DNA of 46,137 nucleotides from Betaproteobacteria bacterium (GCA_009921265.1 RFYV01000021.1:1-46137); one strand, 5' to 3'. Shown: positions 18,380-29,857, numbered from the stretch's first letter. Made by a program: numbers and translations. Notes: generated from the sequence alone by a model not told the origin.

Positions 18380-20431
18380 TTAGCTGCGCTGTAATACAGC
18401 GCGAACGGTATCCGCAACATTTTCTGGCGTGAAACCAAAGTGTTTAAACAACTCTGGCGCAGGCGCACTCTCGCCATATGTGTCAATGCCAACAACAGCT
18501 GACACGCCATATTTCCACCAACCATCGGTGCATCCCATTTCAACAGCAATGCGTGGAATACCTTTAGGCAAAACTGCTTTTTTATACGCCACGCTTTGTT
18601 GATCAAACGTTGTTGTGCTGGGCATCGACACAACTCTTGTTGCCACTTTAAACGTGGCCAACAATTCTTGCGCCTTTAAAGCCAAATGCACTTCAGAGCC
18701 CGTTGCAATAATCACCGCTTGTGGTTTTTTATTGATCCCCACTTCAGAGGGTTCTGCCAAAACATAAGCGCCTTTGTTCATTGAATCTAGGCCGCTGGCG
18801 TTGCCTGCATCTGCCTTGGGTAAATAAGGTAAATTTTGACGACTCAGCAGTAACGCCGTAGGTTTATTTTTATTTTGCAATGCCACCGCCCAGGCAACCA
18901 CCGTCTCTGCCGTATCTGCAGGACGCCACACATCCAAATTAGGAATCAAACGCAAGGACGCAGCGTGCTCTATCGATTGATGCGTTGGGCCGTCTTCTCC
19001 TAGGCCAATTGAGTCATGCGTGAACACATGAATCACACGCTTTTTCATCAACGCGGCCATACGAATCGCATTGCGTGAATAATCACTGAAGGTTAAAAAA
19101 GTTCCGCCATAAGGAATAAATCCACCATGCAATGCAACGCCATTCATGATGGCGGCCATTCCAAACTCACGCACGCCATAGTTGATGTGTCGACCTGTTT
19201 GTCCCGCTTCGTTTTTAATCACTTGCGCATTCGCACCCACTCTAAAACTCGGAGTTGACGGGGTATTAGTAAGGTTTGATCCTGTGAGGTCCGCGGAGCC
19301 ACCCAACAACTCGGGTAGAGATGCAGTGAACGCCTCTAATGCAATTTGACTGGCTTTTCGACTGGCAACGGTTTGTGCTTTTTGATGCGCATCAACCACG
19401 GCGTCGACCACCACTTGAGAAAATTGAGTAGGCAATTCGCCATTCATTCTTCGCATCAACTCGGACGCTTTTTCGGGATGCGCTGTTTGATAGGCATCAA
19501 ACAATGTATTCCATTTCGTTTCTTTTTGTTGCCCCTTGGGTTTCGCGTCCCACATTGCATAAATATCTGTAGGAATTTCAAAATGTGCATGCGACCAACC
19601 CAAAGCGGTTCGTGTTAATGCAATTTCTTCTGCGCCCAATGGCTCGCCGTGCGCTTTTGCTGTGTTGGCTCGATTGGGGCTGCCTTTACCAATACTTGTT
19701 TTACAAATAATGAGGGTGGGTTGATCCGTGCTTTGTTTGGCTGTGGCAATGGCTTGCGACACAGCTTGTGCATCATGCCCATTGCTACATGTGATGACGC
19801 TCCAACCATAAGCACAAAAACGCGATGCAGTGTCATCGATAAACCAAGGTGCAACCTGACCGTCAATTGAAATGCCATTGTCGTCATACAGGGCAATGAG
19901 TTTGTTCAGACGCCACGCACCCGCTAGGGCACAGGCCTCGTGCGAGACGCCCTCCATTAAACAACCGTCACCCAAAAATACATACGTGTGGTGATCAACG
20001 ATTGCGTGCTCTTGTGTGTTGAATTGTGCGGCCAATAGTTTTTCTGCCAGCGCCATGCCCACCGCATTTGATATGCCCTGACCCAAGGGGCCGGTGGTTG
20101 TTTCTATGCCAGGCGTTACGTCTACTTCGGGGTGTCCAGGCGTTTTGCTGTGCAGTTGACGAAAGTTTTTTAACTCACCGATGGGCAAGTTGTAACCCGT
20201 GAGATGCAACAAAGAATAAATCAACATCGAACCATGACCGTTGGATAAAACAAAACGATCGCGATTGGGCCAATGCGGATTGACAGGATTGTGGTTGAGG
20301 TGATCGCTCCACAATGCAACGGCCATATCGGCCATTCCCATGGGCGCACCTGGATGCCCCGAGTTCGCTTGTTGAACAGCATCCATTGCCAATGCGCGGA
20401 TGGCATTGGCCATTTGTGTTTGATTTACCAT
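18380..20431 (-). CDS. tkt: Transketolase
   Basis: Transketolase moves two-carbon units between sugar phosphates in the non-oxidative pentose phosphate pathway, using thiamine diphosphate. Visible are [17 protein letters not shown] near residue 24, [14 protein letters not shown], the TPP motif from GDG154-156 to Asn185 ([20 protein letters not shown]...DDNG), and [16 protein letters not shown]. The length of 683 residues is normal. It is the first gene of the minus-strand operon that continues into gap, the dehydratase and glcEF. It is divergent from murU across 94 bp, which should contain both promoters; I cannot point to a clear -35/-10 pair. Confidence 0.96.
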   Translation of the reverse strand: MVNQTQMANAIRALAMDAVQQANSGHPGAPMGMADMAVALWSDHLNHNPVNPHWPNRDRFVLSNGHGSMLIYSLLHLTGYNLPIGELKNFRQLHSKTPGHPEVDVTPGIETTTGPLGQGISNAVGMALAEKLLAAQFNTQEHAIVDHHTYVFLGDGCLMEGVSHEACALAGAWRLNKLIALYDDNGISIDGQVAPWFIDDTASRFCAYGWSVITCSNGHDAQAVSQAIATAKQSTDQPTLIICKTSIGKGSPNRANTAKAHGEPLGAEEIALTRTALGWSHAHFEIPTDIYAMWDAKPKGQQKETKWNTLFDAYQTAHPEKASELMRRMNGELPTQFSQVVVDAVVDAHQKAQTVASRKASQIALEAFTASLPELLGGSADLTGSNLTNTPSTPSFRVGANAQVIKNEAGQTGRHINYGVREFGMAAIMNGVALHGGFIPYGGTFLTFSDYSRNAIRMAALMKKRVIHVFTHDSIGLGEDGPTHQSIEHAASLRLIPNLDVWRPADTAETVVAWAVALQNKNKPTALLLSRQNLPYLPKADAGNASGLDSMNKGAYVLAEPSEVGINKKPQAVIIATGSEVHLALKAQELLATFKVATRVVSMPSTTTFDQQSVAYKKAVLPKGIPRIAVEMGCTDGWWKYGVSAVVGIDTYGESAPAPELFKHFGFTPENVADTVRAVLQRS

Positions 20432-20525
20432 GAGGGGGTCCGTAAGTCTGATATATGGGCGAAGCCAATCATTTTAGCCAACCCATTGACCGCTAACTGA
20501 CAACTTGGCGATAAACTGGTTGTTT

Positions 20526-21281
20526 ATGAATAAAGCATCTCCAAACACCCGTGCGCAAGCCATGATTTTGGCCGCGGGTCGTGGCGAGCGCATGCGCCCC
20601 CTCACTGACCACACGCCCAAACCCTTATTGCGAGTCAAAGGAATGTCTTTGATTCAATGGTCAATCGAGTTGTTGGCGCAAAGCGGTCACACCGATATCG
20701 TCATCAACACAGCTTGGCTCGGCGATCAAATTCATCAAACGATGGGTGATGTTTTTACCAGCTCAAGTAACCCCATTCGTATTCATTATTCAAATGAAAC
20801 CCAAGATTTTGGCGGCGCGCTAGAAACAGCGGGCGGCATAGTGCGTGCTTTGCCTGTTCTTGATGATGTGTTTTGGGTAGTCGCTGGTGATGTTTGGATG
20901 CCTGGTTTTGTTTTTTCTCCCGCTTTAATGGAGTCATTTAGAGAGTCCGACGATTGGGCACATCTTTGGTTGGTGCCCAACCCCGAGCACAATCTCAAAG
21001 GTGATTTTGGAATTGCAAGCAATGGCAAATGTTTTCACGCCAAACAACAACAAGGCGCTCATTTATATACATTCAGCACAGTTGCTTTATACAAACGCGA
21101 GTTTTTTACCCCGCCCATTTGTGAGCTTGCAATGGGAAACCCCAAAGGCGAGCGCCTTGCATTAGCGCCGCTTTTGCAAAACGCCATGGAACGTAATAAG
21201 GTTAGTGGGACGATTTATACACATGCGTGGACCGATGTCGGAACACCCGAAAGATTGAATCTGTTAAATTCAACACCATGA
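20526..21281 (+). CDS. murU: MurNAc-1-phosphate uridylyltransferase-like nucleotidyltransferase
   Basis: MurU makes UDP-MurNAc from MurNAc-alpha-1-phosphate in the peptidoglycan recycling bypass of EDP glycolysis-type bacteria. The nucleotidyltransferase signature AMILAAGRGERMRPLTDHTP and KPLL lies at residues 12-36, and GGALETAGGI, WVVAGDVWMP and WTDVGTPERL are typical of MurU. I start at ATG 20526; a TTG at 20505 adds only seven residues. It has 251 residues. It overlaps pepP by four bases (ATGA). The usual kinase partner amgK is not adjacent, so the assignment within the sugar nucleotidyltransferases rests on sequence wording alone. Confidence 0.82.
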   Translation: MNKASPNTRAQAMILAAGRGERMRPLTDHTPKPLLRVKGMSLIQWSIELLAQSGHTDIVINTAWLGDQIHQTMGDVFTSSSNPIRIHYSNETQDFGGALETAGGIVRALPVLDDVFWVVAGDVWMPGFVFSPALMESFRESDDWAHLWLVPNPEHNLKGDFGIASNGKCFHAKQQQGAHLYTFSTVALYKREFFTPPICELAMGNPKGERLALAPLLQNAMERNKVSGTIYTHAWTDVGTPERLNLLNSTP

Positions 21282-22672
21282 ACATTCAAGACCTAGCTAT
21301 TTATTCAGAGCGTCGACAACGCCTATGTCAACAAATGGGTGAAAGCGGCGTCGCTATTATTCCAACCGCGCCAGAACAAACGCGCAACCGCGATTCACAT
21401 TTTTTATATCGACACGACAGTTATTTTTATTACCTCACTGGATTTACAGAACCTAACGCATACTTGATTCTTTTTTCAAACGGGAAAAGTGTTATGTTTT
21501 GTCAGCCTAAAGATATGGAGCGAGAAATATGGGATGGTTATCGATTGGGTCCAAGCGACGCGATTACGGCATTGGGTGTCGATGAGGCTTTTTCGTACGC
21601 TGATTTGCAAACACAATTACCTCAACTGCTCGAAAATCAACACTGTGTTTGGTATCCGTTTGCAACGCACACAGGATTAAATGGACAAGTTGAACAAGCC
21701 CTAGAAAAAGTTCGCGCTCACGTTCGCATGGGTGTGGTGTGCCCGTCTGTTCAAAAAGATTTGTGCGTTTTGTTAGACGAGATGCGAATCATCAAAGACG
21801 CCCACGAAATCAATATCATGCGTCGTGCTTGTCAAATCAGCTCGCAAGCACATATTCGTGCCATGCAACTCAGCGCAAAAATGTTGCGCGCAGGCCAAGC
21901 CGTTTATGAATATCACTTAGACGCAGAACTGCTTCATGCATTTAGACAAGCAGGATCTCAAGACACCGCCTACGGCTCGATAGTTGCCGCAGGTCCCAAT
22001 GCGTGTGTGTTGCATTACCGCGCTGATGCCGCGCCCATTCGCAATGGCGAATTGGTTTTAATCGATGCGGGGTGTGAGCTCGATAGCTACGCTAGTGACA
22101 TCACACGCACATTTCCAGCCAATGGAAAATTCACTTCGCCTCAACGCGCAATTTATGATTTGGTATTGGCCAGTCAAGTTGCAGCCGTTAAAGCCACGCA
22201 TGCGGGCGCACGATTTACCGCGCCACATGAAGCGGCGGTGCAAGTGTTGTCGCAAGGTCTTTTAGATTTAAGAATTCTTTCAAAAGACAAACACGGCAGT
22301 TGCCAAGATGTGATCGACAAGCGCGCATACTTTCCTTTTTATATGCACAGAACCAGCCACTGGTTAGGCATGGATGTGCACGATTGCGGCAGCTACATTG
22401 AAGCTTCTGAAATCGACAACACAATCACCAAGCAAGACCCAGTCACAGGCCAAACTATTCGTCAACAACCGAGTCGTGTTTTGCGCCAAGGCATGGTTCT
22501 GACGATTGAGCCTGGTTTGTATATTCGCCCAACATCCAATGTCGATGAAAAATACTGGAACATCGGCATTCGCATTGAAGACGATGCAGTTGTAACCACC
22601 CAAGGATGCGACTTGATCTCTCGCGGCGTTCCTGTTGACCCTGATGAGATTGAAGCATTGATGAGCAATTAA
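21278..22672 (+). CDS. pepP: Xaa-Pro aminopeptidase
   Basis: PepP removes the N-terminal residue before proline and needs two metal ions (pita-bread fold). All five metal ligands are present: Asp263 and Asp274 (LIDAGCELDSYASDITRTF), His361 (TSHWLGMDVHD), Glu411 (TIEPGLYI) and Glu434 (IRIEDD). The N-terminal domain has the family's DSYFYYLTGFTEP. Its 464 residues exceed the E. coli length because about 20 extra residues lie between His361 and Glu411. The ATG at 21278 overlaps the murU stop by four bases, which supports this start over the open extension to 21227. Confidence 0.94.
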   Translation: MNIQDLAIYSERRQRLCQQMGESGVAIIPTAPEQTRNRDSHFLYRHDSYFYYLTGFTEPNAYLILFSNGKSVMFCQPKDMEREIWDGYRLGPSDAITALGVDEAFSYADLQTQLPQLLENQHCVWYPFATHTGLNGQVEQALEKVRAHVRMGVVCPSVQKDLCVLLDEMRIIKDAHEINIMRRACQISSQAHIRAMQLSAKMLRAGQAVYEYHLDAELLHAFRQAGSQDTAYGSIVAAGPNACVLHYRADAAPIRNGELVLIDAGCELDSYASDITRTFPANGKFTSPQRAIYDLVLASQVAAVKATHAGARFTAPHEAAVQVLSQGLLDLRILSKDKHGSCQDVIDKRAYFPFYMHRTSHWLGMDVHDCGSYIEASEIDNTITKQDPVTGQTIRQQPSRVLRQGMVLTIEPGLYIRPTSNVDEKYWNIGIRIEDDAVVTTQGCDLISRGVPVDPDEIEALMSN

Positions 22673-22757
22673 ATATTGATCTCTCTCCCGCCTACAATCA
22701 CGTTCCTCGATTGATTTATCAAAGCCACTTTTTGTTGGCTATTATTGGAGCTATGAG

Positions 22758-25079
22758 ATGACCAAAGAAAAGGCTACGCCTCAAAACACGGCTAGAGAAG
22801 AGGCCAGAGCTGAGTTGAGACGCGCCGCACTCGACTACCATCAGTTTCCAACGCCTGGAAAAGTAGCGATTCAAGCGACCAAGCAACTCATTAATCAACA
22901 TGATTTGGCATTGGCCTATTCACCAGGCGTTGCAGCACCGTGCGAAGAGATTGCAAAAGATCCCAACGCTGCTTTTAAATACACGAGTCGTGGCAACTTG
23001 GTGGCCGTCATTACCAATGGCACGGCGGTTTTAGGCTTGGGCGATATTGGCCCACTAGCCTCCAAGCCCGTGATGGAAGGCAAAGGAGTTTTATTCAAAA
23101 AGTTTGCGGGCATCGATGTGTTCGATTTAGAAATCAACGAAAAAAATGTCGATAAACTCGTTGACATCATTGCATCACTCGAACCTACGTTTGGCGGTAT
23201 TAATTTAGAAGATATCAAGGCGCCCGATTGTTTTTATGTTGAGCGCAAATTGCGCGAACGCATGAAGATTCCTGTTTTTCATGACGATCAACACGGCACG
23301 GCAATTGTGGTGGGAGCGGCGATTCTGAATGGCTTGCGCGTTGTTGGCAAAGATATCACCAAGGTCAAACTTGTCACTTCAGGTGCAGGTGCGGCTGCAT
23401 TGGCCTGTTTAGGTTTACTCATAAAACTGGGTATGCCTCGCAAAAATATTTGGGTCACCGATTTGGCTGGCGTTGTATACGAAGGTCGAACCGAGTTGAT
23501 GGACGAAGACAAAATTCAATTTGTTCAAAAAACACCGCATCGCCATTTGGCCGATGTGATTGATGGTGCAGATGTGTTTTTAGGTTTGTCAGCGGGTGGC
23601 GTGCTCAAGCCCGAGATGGTCAAAAAAATGGCGGCCAAGCCCATTATTTTGGCTTTGGCCAATCCCTCGCCCGAAATCTTGCCCGAAGATGTCAAACAAG
23701 TTCGCAACGACGCCATCATGGCAACGGGGCGCACCGACTATCCTAATCAAGTCAACAATGTTTTGTGTTTTCCCTATATTTTCAGAGGCGCGCTTGATGC
23801 AGGGGCTTCGACCATCACAACGGAGATGGAGATTGCTGCGGTGCATGCGATTGCTGAGCTCGCGCAAGCCGAGCAAAGCGAAGTGGTTGCCGCCGCATAT
23901 GCGGGAGAGCAATTGGTGTTTGGGCCCGAATATCTGATTCCGAAACCTTTCGATCCGCGTTTGATGATCAAAATTGCGCCCGCTGTTGCGCAAGCAGCGA
24001 TGGACAGTGGTGTTTCACTTCGCCCCATCTCTGATATGCAAGCCTATCGCGACAAACTGCAAATGTTTGTTTATGCATCAGGCTCTGCCATGAAGCCCAT
24101 TTATGCTGCGGCCAAACGTGCAACCAAAAAACGCGTTGCATTTGCCGAGGGCGAAGATGAGCGCGTGCTTCGCGCTTGTCAAATTGTCGTCGACGAAGGC
24201 GTTGCAATACCCACTTTAATTGGTCGACCCGCCATCATTGCTCAAAGAATTGAAAATTTTGGATTGCGTCTCAAAGAAGGCATCAACTATCAAATCGTCA
24301 ACGTCGAGCAAGACACACGCTACCGAGACTTTTGGCAAACTTACCATCGCATGATGTCAAGAAAAGGCGTTACTGAACAGTTGGCAAAAATCGATATGCG
24401 TCGCCGTTTGTCTCTAATTGGCTCGATGCTTCTATACAAAGGCGAAGTTGATGGTTTGATTTGCGGCACCTGGGGCACACCCGATGTGCATCTTCAATAT
24501 GTTAAACAAGTCATTGGTAATCGTGCAGGCGCATCTACATTTGCTTGTATGAATGGTTTGTTGCTTCCCGACAGACAGGTTTTTTTGGTCGACACGCATA
24601 TCAATTACAACCCTAGCGCCGAACAGCTCGCAGAAATCACTGTCATGGCCGCAGAAGAAATGAAGCGCTTTGGCATCCATCCCAAAGCAGCATTGCTCTC
24701 TCACTCCAATTTTGGTAGTAGTCAACACACCTCGGCTATCAAAATGCGCGACACCCTAGCATTGGTTCAACAAAAAGCACCTTGGTTAGAAATAGACGGC
24801 GAAATGCATGGTGATCTTGCCCTCGATAATGCTGCGCGTCATGCGATGATGCCTGACAGCACGCTCATTGGGGACGCCAATCTTTTGGTTTTACCCAATT
24901 TAGATTCTGCAAACATTGCCTACAACCTTCTTAAAACCGCGGCTGGCGGAAATATTGCTATTGGCCCCGTTCTTTTGGGTGCCGCCAAACCAGTGCATAT
25001 CTTGACCGCAAGCACCACTGTGCGCCGAATTGTGAACATGGCGGCACTCACCGTAGCCGACGCAAACGCGCAAAGATAG
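22758..25079 (+). CDS. maeB: NADP-dependent malic enzyme with phosphotransacetylase-like domain
   Basis: MaeB decarboxylates malate to pyruvate and yields NADPH. The N-terminal malic enzyme part (about residues 1-430) shows [53 protein letters not shown] and the Rossmann segment [16 protein letters not shown]. The C-terminal part (about 440-773) resembles phosphate acetyltransferase ([51 protein letters not shown]) and in known MaeB proteins is regulatory, sensing acetyl-CoA. The length of 773 residues is normal. TTGGAG seven bases before ATG 22758 is a good ribosome site. The leader contains a small stem, AGCCA/TGGCT at 22723-22740. It is transcribed singly. Confidence 0.96.
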   Translation: MTKEKATPQNTAREEARAELRRAALDYHQFPTPGKVAIQATKQLINQHDLALAYSPGVAAPCEEIAKDPNAAFKYTSRGNLVAVITNGTAVLGLGDIGPLASKPVMEGKGVLFKKFAGIDVFDLEINEKNVDKLVDIIASLEPTFGGINLEDIKAPDCFYVERKLRERMKIPVFHDDQHGTAIVVGAAILNGLRVVGKDITKVKLVTSGAGAAALACLGLLIKLGMPRKNIWVTDLAGVVYEGRTELMDEDKIQFVQKTPHRHLADVIDGADVFLGLSAGGVLKPEMVKKMAAKPIILALANPSPEILPEDVKQVRNDAIMATGRTDYPNQVNNVLCFPYIFRGALDAGASTITTEMEIAAVHAIAELAQAEQSEVVAAAYAGEQLVFGPEYLIPKPFDPRLMIKIAPAVAQAAMDSGVSLRPISDMQAYRDKLQMFVYASGSAMKPIYAAAKRATKKRVAFAEGEDERVLRACQIVVDEGVAIPTLIGRPAIIAQRIENFGLRLKEGINYQIVNVEQDTRYRDFWQTYHRMMSRKGVTEQLAKIDMRRRLSLIGSMLLYKGEVDGLICGTWGTPDVHLQYVKQVIGNRAGASTFACMNGLLLPDRQVFLVDTHINYNPSAEQLAEITVMAAEEMKRFGIHPKAALLSHSNFGSSQHTSAIKMRDTLALVQQKAPWLEIDGEMHGDLALDNAARHAMMPDSTLIGDANLLVLPNLDSANIAYNLLKTAAGGNIAIGPVLLGAAKPVHILTASTTVRRIVNMAALTVADANAQR

Positions 25080-25279
25080 TTTTTTAGAAAAATAGTATTC
25101 TTTTTCGGCTCTTTACAGAGATTTTCTAGGGTTTCTATTGCCTTTTTGGGCGGGTTGCCTCACAATAAGTGGCTGGACGTTTGGGTTAACCCGAATGTAC
25201 CAGCACGATGTTGCGCAGCAACAAATCAAATTCAATCGGTTGTTTCAACCCCAACCCTTTTTATAGGAAGTCAACGGAG
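25080..25279 (+). promoter_or_regulatory. Barstar-gene leader with three short dyads
   Basis: This 200-bp gap holds three perfect small dyads in a row: GGGTTAACCC at 25183-25192, TGTTGC-GCA-GCAACA at 25209-25223, and GGTTG-TTT-CAACC at 25238-25250. None is followed by a T run, so they are not terminators. They may be protein sites or leader-RNA stems for the gene starting at 25280. I recognise no known riboswitch here. An open frame from 25208 crosses the dyads, but I treat it as untranslated. Confidence 0.35.
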
Positions 25280-25852
25280 ATGGACACGCCACTTCGTACA
25301 GTTAAAACGAACATCGTTCAGTCAATTCGCGCGTTTCACGTCACGGACTTGCAGAGCTCTGCTAGCCAATTGGGTCACCACTTTCTGTATGCCAATTTGG
25401 CATTGGCCCAAAGCAAGCAAGATGTACTCGACTTGATTGCACAGCAATTCACTTTTCCTGCCACAACAAGCAAAAACTTTGACTCTCTTTATGACAGCAT
25501 GACTGATCCTCTTTATAAGTCGGGCACTCAGCCTGGATTTATCGTTGTGCTCGAACACATTCCTGCTCACGCTAAGTTTGACAAAGAAGCTCGCGAACAG
25601 TTGCTAGACATTTTCCGTGAAACCGCAGACTACTGGTCTGATCGCAAAGTAGCCTTTCGTTGTTTTTATTCCTTTTCTGTTGCTCGCACCCCCAAAGTGG
25701 GTCTTGAAAAAGAAGTCGACGCTGCAGACAGTACCATCGACCTGAGCGAAACAGGAGAAAAAATGCCAACAGATAAATTGGTTGATGTTTCACCTTTGGC
25801 GCTTCGCATGAGCAGTCCTTTTAATTCGGGTTATTGGCTTAACGCTGCTTAA
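25280..25852 (+). CDS. Barstar-family protein
   Basis: The first 90 or so residues have the barstar (barnase-inhibitor) fold pattern: LGHHFLYANLALAQSKQDVL, DLIAQQFTFPATTSKNFDSL, YDSMTDP. The rest (FIVVLEHIPAHAKFDKEARE and on to PFNSGYWLNAA) is the C-terminal part seen in the longer, about 190-residue barstar-like proteins of Burkholderiales. Barstar itself blocks a secreted ribonuclease. No ribonuclease gene is next to it, so the partner is unknown. I start at ATG 25280 because AGGAAG at 25265-25270 and GGAG precede it and the domain starts just after it. The gene ends at a strong terminator. Confidence 0.8.
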   Translation: MDTPLRTVKTNIVQSIRAFHVTDLQSSASQLGHHFLYANLALAQSKQDVLDLIAQQFTFPATTSKNFDSLYDSMTDPLYKSGTQPGFIVVLEHIPAHAKFDKEAREQLLDIFRETADYWSDRKVAFRCFYSFSVARTPKVGLEKEVDAADSTIDLSETGEKMPTDKLVDVSPLALRMSSPFNSGYWLNAA

Positions 25853-25865
25853 TACCTGATCTTCT

Positions 25866-25903
25866 GCATAAAAAAAGCCCTCTTGATGAGGGCTTTTTTA
25901 TGC
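25866..25903. terminator. Bidirectional rho-independent terminator
   Basis: The stem is GCATAAAAAAAGCCCTC (25866-25882), the loop TTGAT, and the other arm GAGGGCTTTTTTATGC (25888-25903). The A and T runs flank the GC-rich core, so it works in either direction. It ends the barstar gene on the plus strand and the phoD-like gene on the minus strand, and the phoD stop codon lies within its arm. Confidence 0.93.
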
Positions 25904-27475
25904 TTTTTGGGGTCCTGCAACTCCTGATTTGACTACATAGGTTGCCTGAACCGAAAGTGAAGCCTTGGCGTTTGCAGGAAAAGGGGTTGTCCTGAATTCG
26001 CACTGAACGCCAGAAGGGGACACTTCAATCAACGCAAAACCGCGCTCGTCTGACCTGGCGTGTAACAAGTCTGCGTTGTTGGCCCGAATCGTGGAAAGAA
26101 CAGACTCGTCAAGTCCGCGTGATGTAATCGATGTGGAAATAAACTCACTGGCAACCACTGGCGATTTTTCTTGATTGGGTTGCACGCGCAAATTTGCTGC
26201 AACGTTCATGTGAACATCGCCGCCCAAAGTCACCACATCTTGTAATTTGGCTTGTGTAATATTTTGCATAATTCGTTTGCGTGATTGCGGATAACCGTCC
26301 CATGCATCGGTATAAGTTGCCTGCCCTAATGGTGTTTGAATCGCAGTAGATGACAATTGCGTTGCTTGAGCCACGATCTTCCATTGTCTTTTTGAATCCA
26401 CAAGACCTTGTGACAACCATTTTTCTTGTTCCATGCCCAGCATGCTTCGATTGGGTTCATCTAATTCATTACAACCTGTTACGACACGACCACCTCCACG
26501 CAGAGGATCTGCACATGCGTGATAACTGCGATATTGTCTGCAATCGAGTGTCCAAATATCGACCAATTGACCCCATGCCATTTGTTCGTTCAATCGCATG
26601 CTTGCACGCGATGGGCTGTTGAGATTGGGTCCAAATAAAATTGGCTGGTTTTCAAAATACGCTTGATATGCAGCGGCCCTACGTTGCAAAAAAATCTTGG
26701 GGTCGGTATAGCGTTGATCGCGGTCGTTTGCATAGTCGTTGACGACTTCGTGATCGTCCCACATCAAAACCCAAGGATGCGCCGCATGTGAGGCTTGCAG
26801 CATGGGGTCGCTTTTGTATAAAGCATAACGCGCTCGGTATTCTTGAAGCGTTTGTGGCTCGCCACTCCCGTGCTTGCGAATGATGTGGCGCGGATTGGAG
26901 CTTTCGTAAATATAGTCCCCCAAAAACAAAACCATATCCACATCGTGTTGCGCAATATCTTGATGCGCAATGTATTCGCCTTGTTCATAGTGTTGACAAG
27001 AAGCCAATGCAATTTTTAATTTTTTGACAACCGCATCGAGTGCAGGTGCGGTACGCGTTTTACCCCGCGCACTTGCCGCGTTACCTGATGTAAATTGATA
27101 CCAATAAGGCTTTGCCGATTGAAGACCTTGCACGTGCACGTGCACACTGTGTCCACGCACTGAATCGGTTAAAACGGTTCCTTGTTGAATCAATTGGCGC
27201 AGGTTTTCATCTGAATAAATGGCCCACGCAACAGCAATAGGTTCTTCCGTTGTAGTGCGTGATTGCAAATCGTTTTCTTCAACCTTGAGTCGAGTCCACA
27301 ATACGACAGAATCGGGGCGCGGCCTGCCACTGGCGACTCCCCAAGCAAACGGGTCGTTATTCCATTTGCGCTCGGTTTGAGCCAAAGATGTAATTGGCTT
27401 CATCCATGTTGCCGCAGCCGTGGCCCAAGCAAGTTTTTGGAGTCTTAGCGCAAATTCGCGCCGACGCATTGTCAT
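25898..27475 (-). CDS. phoD: PhoD-like alkaline phosphatase/phosphodiesterase, Tat-exported
   Basis: This is a secreted metallophosphoesterase that frees phosphate from organic esters. The start at 27475 gives [18 protein letters not shown], a twin-arginine signal (RRREFA) followed by a hydrophobic stretch ending near LAQ at residue 33, so it is folded and metallated before export. [20 protein letters not shown] begins the family's N-terminal domain. [41 protein letters not shown] and [14 protein letters not shown] are metal-site blocks of PhoD. It has 525 residues. Its ATG overlaps the mnmA stop by four bases, which fixes the start and suggests coupled translation. No Pho-box was sought beyond the operon start, and none is obvious. 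Confidence 0.92.
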   Translation of the reverse strand: MTMRRREFALRLQKLAWATAAATWMKPITSLAQTERKWNNDPFAWGVASGRPRPDSVVLWTRLKVEENDLQSRTTTEEPIAVAWAIYSDENLRQLIQQGTVLTDSVRGHSVHVHVQGLQSAKPYWYQFTSGNAASARGKTRTAPALDAVVKKLKIALASCQHYEQGEYIAHQDIAQHDVDMVLFLGDYIYESSNPRHIIRKHGSGEPQTLQEYRARYALYKSDPMLQASHAAHPWVLMWDDHEVVNDYANDRDQRYTDPKIFLQRRAAAYQAYFENQPILFGPNLNSPSRASMRLNEQMAWGQLVDIWTLDCRQYRSYHACADPLRGGGRVVTGCNELDEPNRSMLGMEQEKWLSQGLVDSKRQWKIVAQATQLSSTAIQTPLGQATYTDAWDGYPQSRKRIMQNITQAKLQDVVTLGGDVHMNVAANLRVQPNQEKSPVVASEFISTSITSRGLDESVLSTIRANNADLLHARSDERGFALIEVSPSGVQCEFRTTPFPANAKASLSVQATYVVKSGVAGPQKA

Positions 27476-28602
27476 GAAATCATTTCTGTTTGTGTGGTTT
27501 GAACGCTGGCAATCACGCCACCACCCAAGCAAATATCACCGCTATACAAAACAGCGGATTGCCCCGGCGTAACAGCCCATTGTGCTTGTTCAAAATGCAG
27601 ATGCATTTGCTCTTTGTCATCCATTTGCAAATCACAACTGGCGTCGCTTTGTCGATACCGTGTTTTTGCGCCATATGAATGTGTTGCAGGTGTTTGCCCC
27701 GCCACCCAACTCATGTCTTGTGCCCACAATTGATTTGACAACAACCACGGGTGATCATGCCCTTGAACAACAAACAATGTGTTTTTGACAATGTCTTTGC
27801 GCGCCACAAACCATGGCGCGTGGTCGCCTGCACCTTTGACGGATTTTTTGTCTTTTAGTCCGCCAATGCCTAGGCCTTGCCGCTGTCCTAATGTGTAAAA
27901 ACTCAAACCCACATGTTGCCCGATGGTTCGACCGTTTTCATCTTTGATGGGACCCATTTCTTTGGTAATGTAGCGATTAAGAAAATCTCGAAAAGGTCGC
28001 TCACCAATAAAACAAATACCTGTTGAATCTTTTTTCTTGGCGTTAGGTAATTTAATCTCTGAAGCGATGCGTCTGACTTCTGTTTTTTGCAACTCGCCCA
28101 CAGGAAACAAAGTTTTTGATAGTTGATGTTGGTTGAGGCGATGCAAAAAATAACTTTGATCTTTGGTGTGATCAATGCCTTTGAGCAATTCAAATTGTTG
28201 CGCTGTTTTTCTAACGCGCGCGTAATGTCCTGTGGCGATTTGCTCTGCGCCAATTTGAACGGCGTGATCTAAAAATGCTTTGAATTTAATTTCTGCATTA
28301 CACAAAATATCGGGGTTAGGCGTTCTGCCAGCTTGGTATTCACGCAAAAACTCTGCAAAAACGCGATCTTTGTATTCGCTGGCAAAGTTGACATGCTCGA
28401 TTTCTATACCAATCACATCTGCAACAGCGGCAGCATCTACAAAATCTTCATTGGACGAACAGTATTCGCTGTTGTCATCGTCTTCCCAGTTTTTCATGAA
28501 AACACCAACCACTTCGTGACCTTTTTGCTTGAGCAACCACGCACTCACCGCAGAATCAACGCCACCGCTGAGGCCGACGACGACGCGTTTTTTATCACTC
28601 AT
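27472..28602 (-). CDS. mnmA: tRNA-specific 2-thiouridylase
   Basis: MnmA puts sulfur on U34 of tRNA-Lys, -Glu and -Gln. The ATP-binding PP-loop SGGVDS is at residues 12-17. The catalytic cysteines are Cys101 ([15 protein letters not shown]) and Cys197 ([13 protein letters not shown]), equal in role to Cys102 and Cys199 of E. coli. [16 protein letters not shown] and [13 protein letters not shown] are further family blocks. The length of 376 residues is normal. It overlaps gcdH upstream by one base (TAATG) and phoD downstream by four. A tRNA-modifying partner, mnmG, also lies in this window at 38-40 kb. Confidence 0.97.
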   Translation of the reverse strand: MSDKKRVVVGLSGGVDSAVSAWLLKQKGHEVVGVFMKNWEDDDNSEYCSSNEDFVDAAAVADVIGIEIEHVNFASEYKDRVFAEFLREYQAGRTPNPDILCNAEIKFKAFLDHAVQIGAEQIATGHYARVRKTAQQFELLKGIDHTKDQSYFLHRLNQHQLSKTLFPVGELQKTEVRRIASEIKLPNAKKKDSTGICFIGERPFRDFLNRYITKEMGPIKDENGRTIGQHVGLSFYTLGQRQGLGIGGLKDKKSVKGAGDHAPWFVARKDIVKNTLFVVQGHDHPWLLSNQLWAQDMSWVAGQTPATHSYGAKTRYRQSDASCDLQMDDKEQMHLHFEQAQWAVTPGQSAVLYSGDICLGGGVIASVQTTQTEMIS

Positions 28603-29792
28603 TAAAATGCTGGTATGCCCGTCATGGCTCGACCCAAAATAAGGGCATGAATGTCATGCGTACCCTCGTAGGTGTTAACCACTTCTAAGTTGACCAAGTG
28701 CCGCGCAACGCCGTATTCGTCGCTGATGCCGTTGCCGCCCATCATGTCGCGCGCCATGCGTGCAATGTCTAATGCTTTGCCGCAAGAGTTGCGCTTAAGA
28801 ATGGAGGTGACTTCGACCGACGCAGTGCCCTCGTCTTTCATTCGTCCCAAACGCAAACACCCTAGCAGGCCCAACGAAATTTCAGTTTGCATATCGGCTA
28901 ATTTTTTTTGTATCAATTGATTGGCCGCCAATGGTTTGCCAAACTGTTTGCGATCCATGGTGTATTGCAATGCGGTTTGCCAACAAAACTCTGCAGCACC
29001 CAACGCCCCCCAAGCAATGCCATAACGCGCAGAGTTAAGACACGTAAAAGGACCTTTAAGCCCAGTGACGTGTGGGAATGCATTTTCTTCTGGCACAAAA
29101 ACACCATCCATCACAACTTCACCCGTGATGGACGCTTTGAGACCCACCTTGCCGTGAATCGCTGGAGCCGTAAGCCCCTTCATGCTTTTTTCTAAAATAA
29201 ATCCACGAATGGGGCCCACTTGCCCACCCTCACTCACCTCTTTGGCCCACACAACAAACACGTCCGCAATGGGACTGTTGGAAATCCACATTTTGCTGCC
29301 CTTGAGCTGGTATCCGCCTTTGACTTTTTGTGCCCGCGAGGCCATGTTGGCGGGGTCTGATCCGTGATCGGGCTCGGTTAAGCCAAAACAACCAATCCAC
29401 TCACCCGTTGCCAACTTGGGCAAGAATTTTTGTTTTTGCTCTTCGGTACCAAATTCAAAAATAGGAACCATGACCAACGAGGACTGCACACTCATCATAG
29501 AACGATAGCCTGAATCAACGCGCTCAACTTCGCGTGCAATCAAACCGTACGCGACGTAATTAAGACCAGGACCGCCGTATTGCGTTGGAATCGTGGGTCC
29601 GAGCAAACCCAGCTCGCCCATTTCACGAAAAATAGTGGCGTCGGTTTTTTCATGGCGAAACGCATCACGCACACGCGGCATGAGTTTGTCTTGGCAATAG
29701 GCAAAAGACGCATCACGAATCATGCGCTCGTCGTCTGTTAACTCCTTGCTCATTAAAAAGGGATCTAGCCAAACAAATGCGGCGTGTGCCAT
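28602..29792 (-). CDS. gcdH: Glutaryl-CoA dehydrogenase
   Basis: GcdH is an FAD enzyme of the acyl-CoA dehydrogenase family that oxidises and decarboxylates glutaryl-CoA to crotonyl-CoA, in lysine, tryptophan and some aromatic catabolism. The start at 29792 ([20 protein letters not shown]) matches the family, and GGAG lies six bases upstream; an ATG 12 bases earlier is less likely. [16 protein letters not shown] binds FAD, and Glu376 in [17 protein letters not shown] is the catalytic base at the GcdH position. It has 396 residues. It follows acetoacetyl-CoA synthetase by 65 bases, so both may feed acetoacetyl/crotonyl-CoA metabolism from one transcript. Confidence 0.94.
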   Translation of the reverse strand: MAHAAFVWLDPFLMSKELTDDERMIRDASFAYCQDKLMPRVRDAFRHEKTDATIFREMGELGLLGPTIPTQYGGPGLNYVAYGLIAREVERVDSGYRSMMSVQSSLVMVPIFEFGTEEQKQKFLPKLATGEWIGCFGLTEPDHGSDPANMASRAQKVKGGYQLKGSKMWISNSPIADVFVVWAKEVSEGGQVGPIRGFILEKSMKGLTAPAIHGKVGLKASITGEVVMDGVFVPEENAFPHVTGLKGPFTCLNSARYGIAWGALGAAEFCWQTALQYTMDRKQFGKPLAANQLIQKKLADMQTEISLGLLGCLRLGRMKDEGTASVEVTSILKRNSCGKALDIARMARDMMGGNGISDEYGVARHLVNLEVVNTYEGTHDIHALILGRAMTGIPAF

Positions 29793-29857
29793 GTACGACT
29801 CCAAAAAATTAAACGTTGAAACTGTTGACGATGTTAAAGCTTTTTAAACAATAAAAA

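Noticed and set aside
21227..21277. Longer PepP start at 21227
   Set aside because: It would overlap murU by 55 bases and the extra residues are not PepP-like; the ATGA overlap at 21278 is the normal coupling form.
25325..25345. parS-like half site GTTTCACGTCACGG
   Set aside because: Only the left half matches; the right arm has several mismatches. Likewise TGTTTCACCCGAAATT near 41789 is too far from the consensus.
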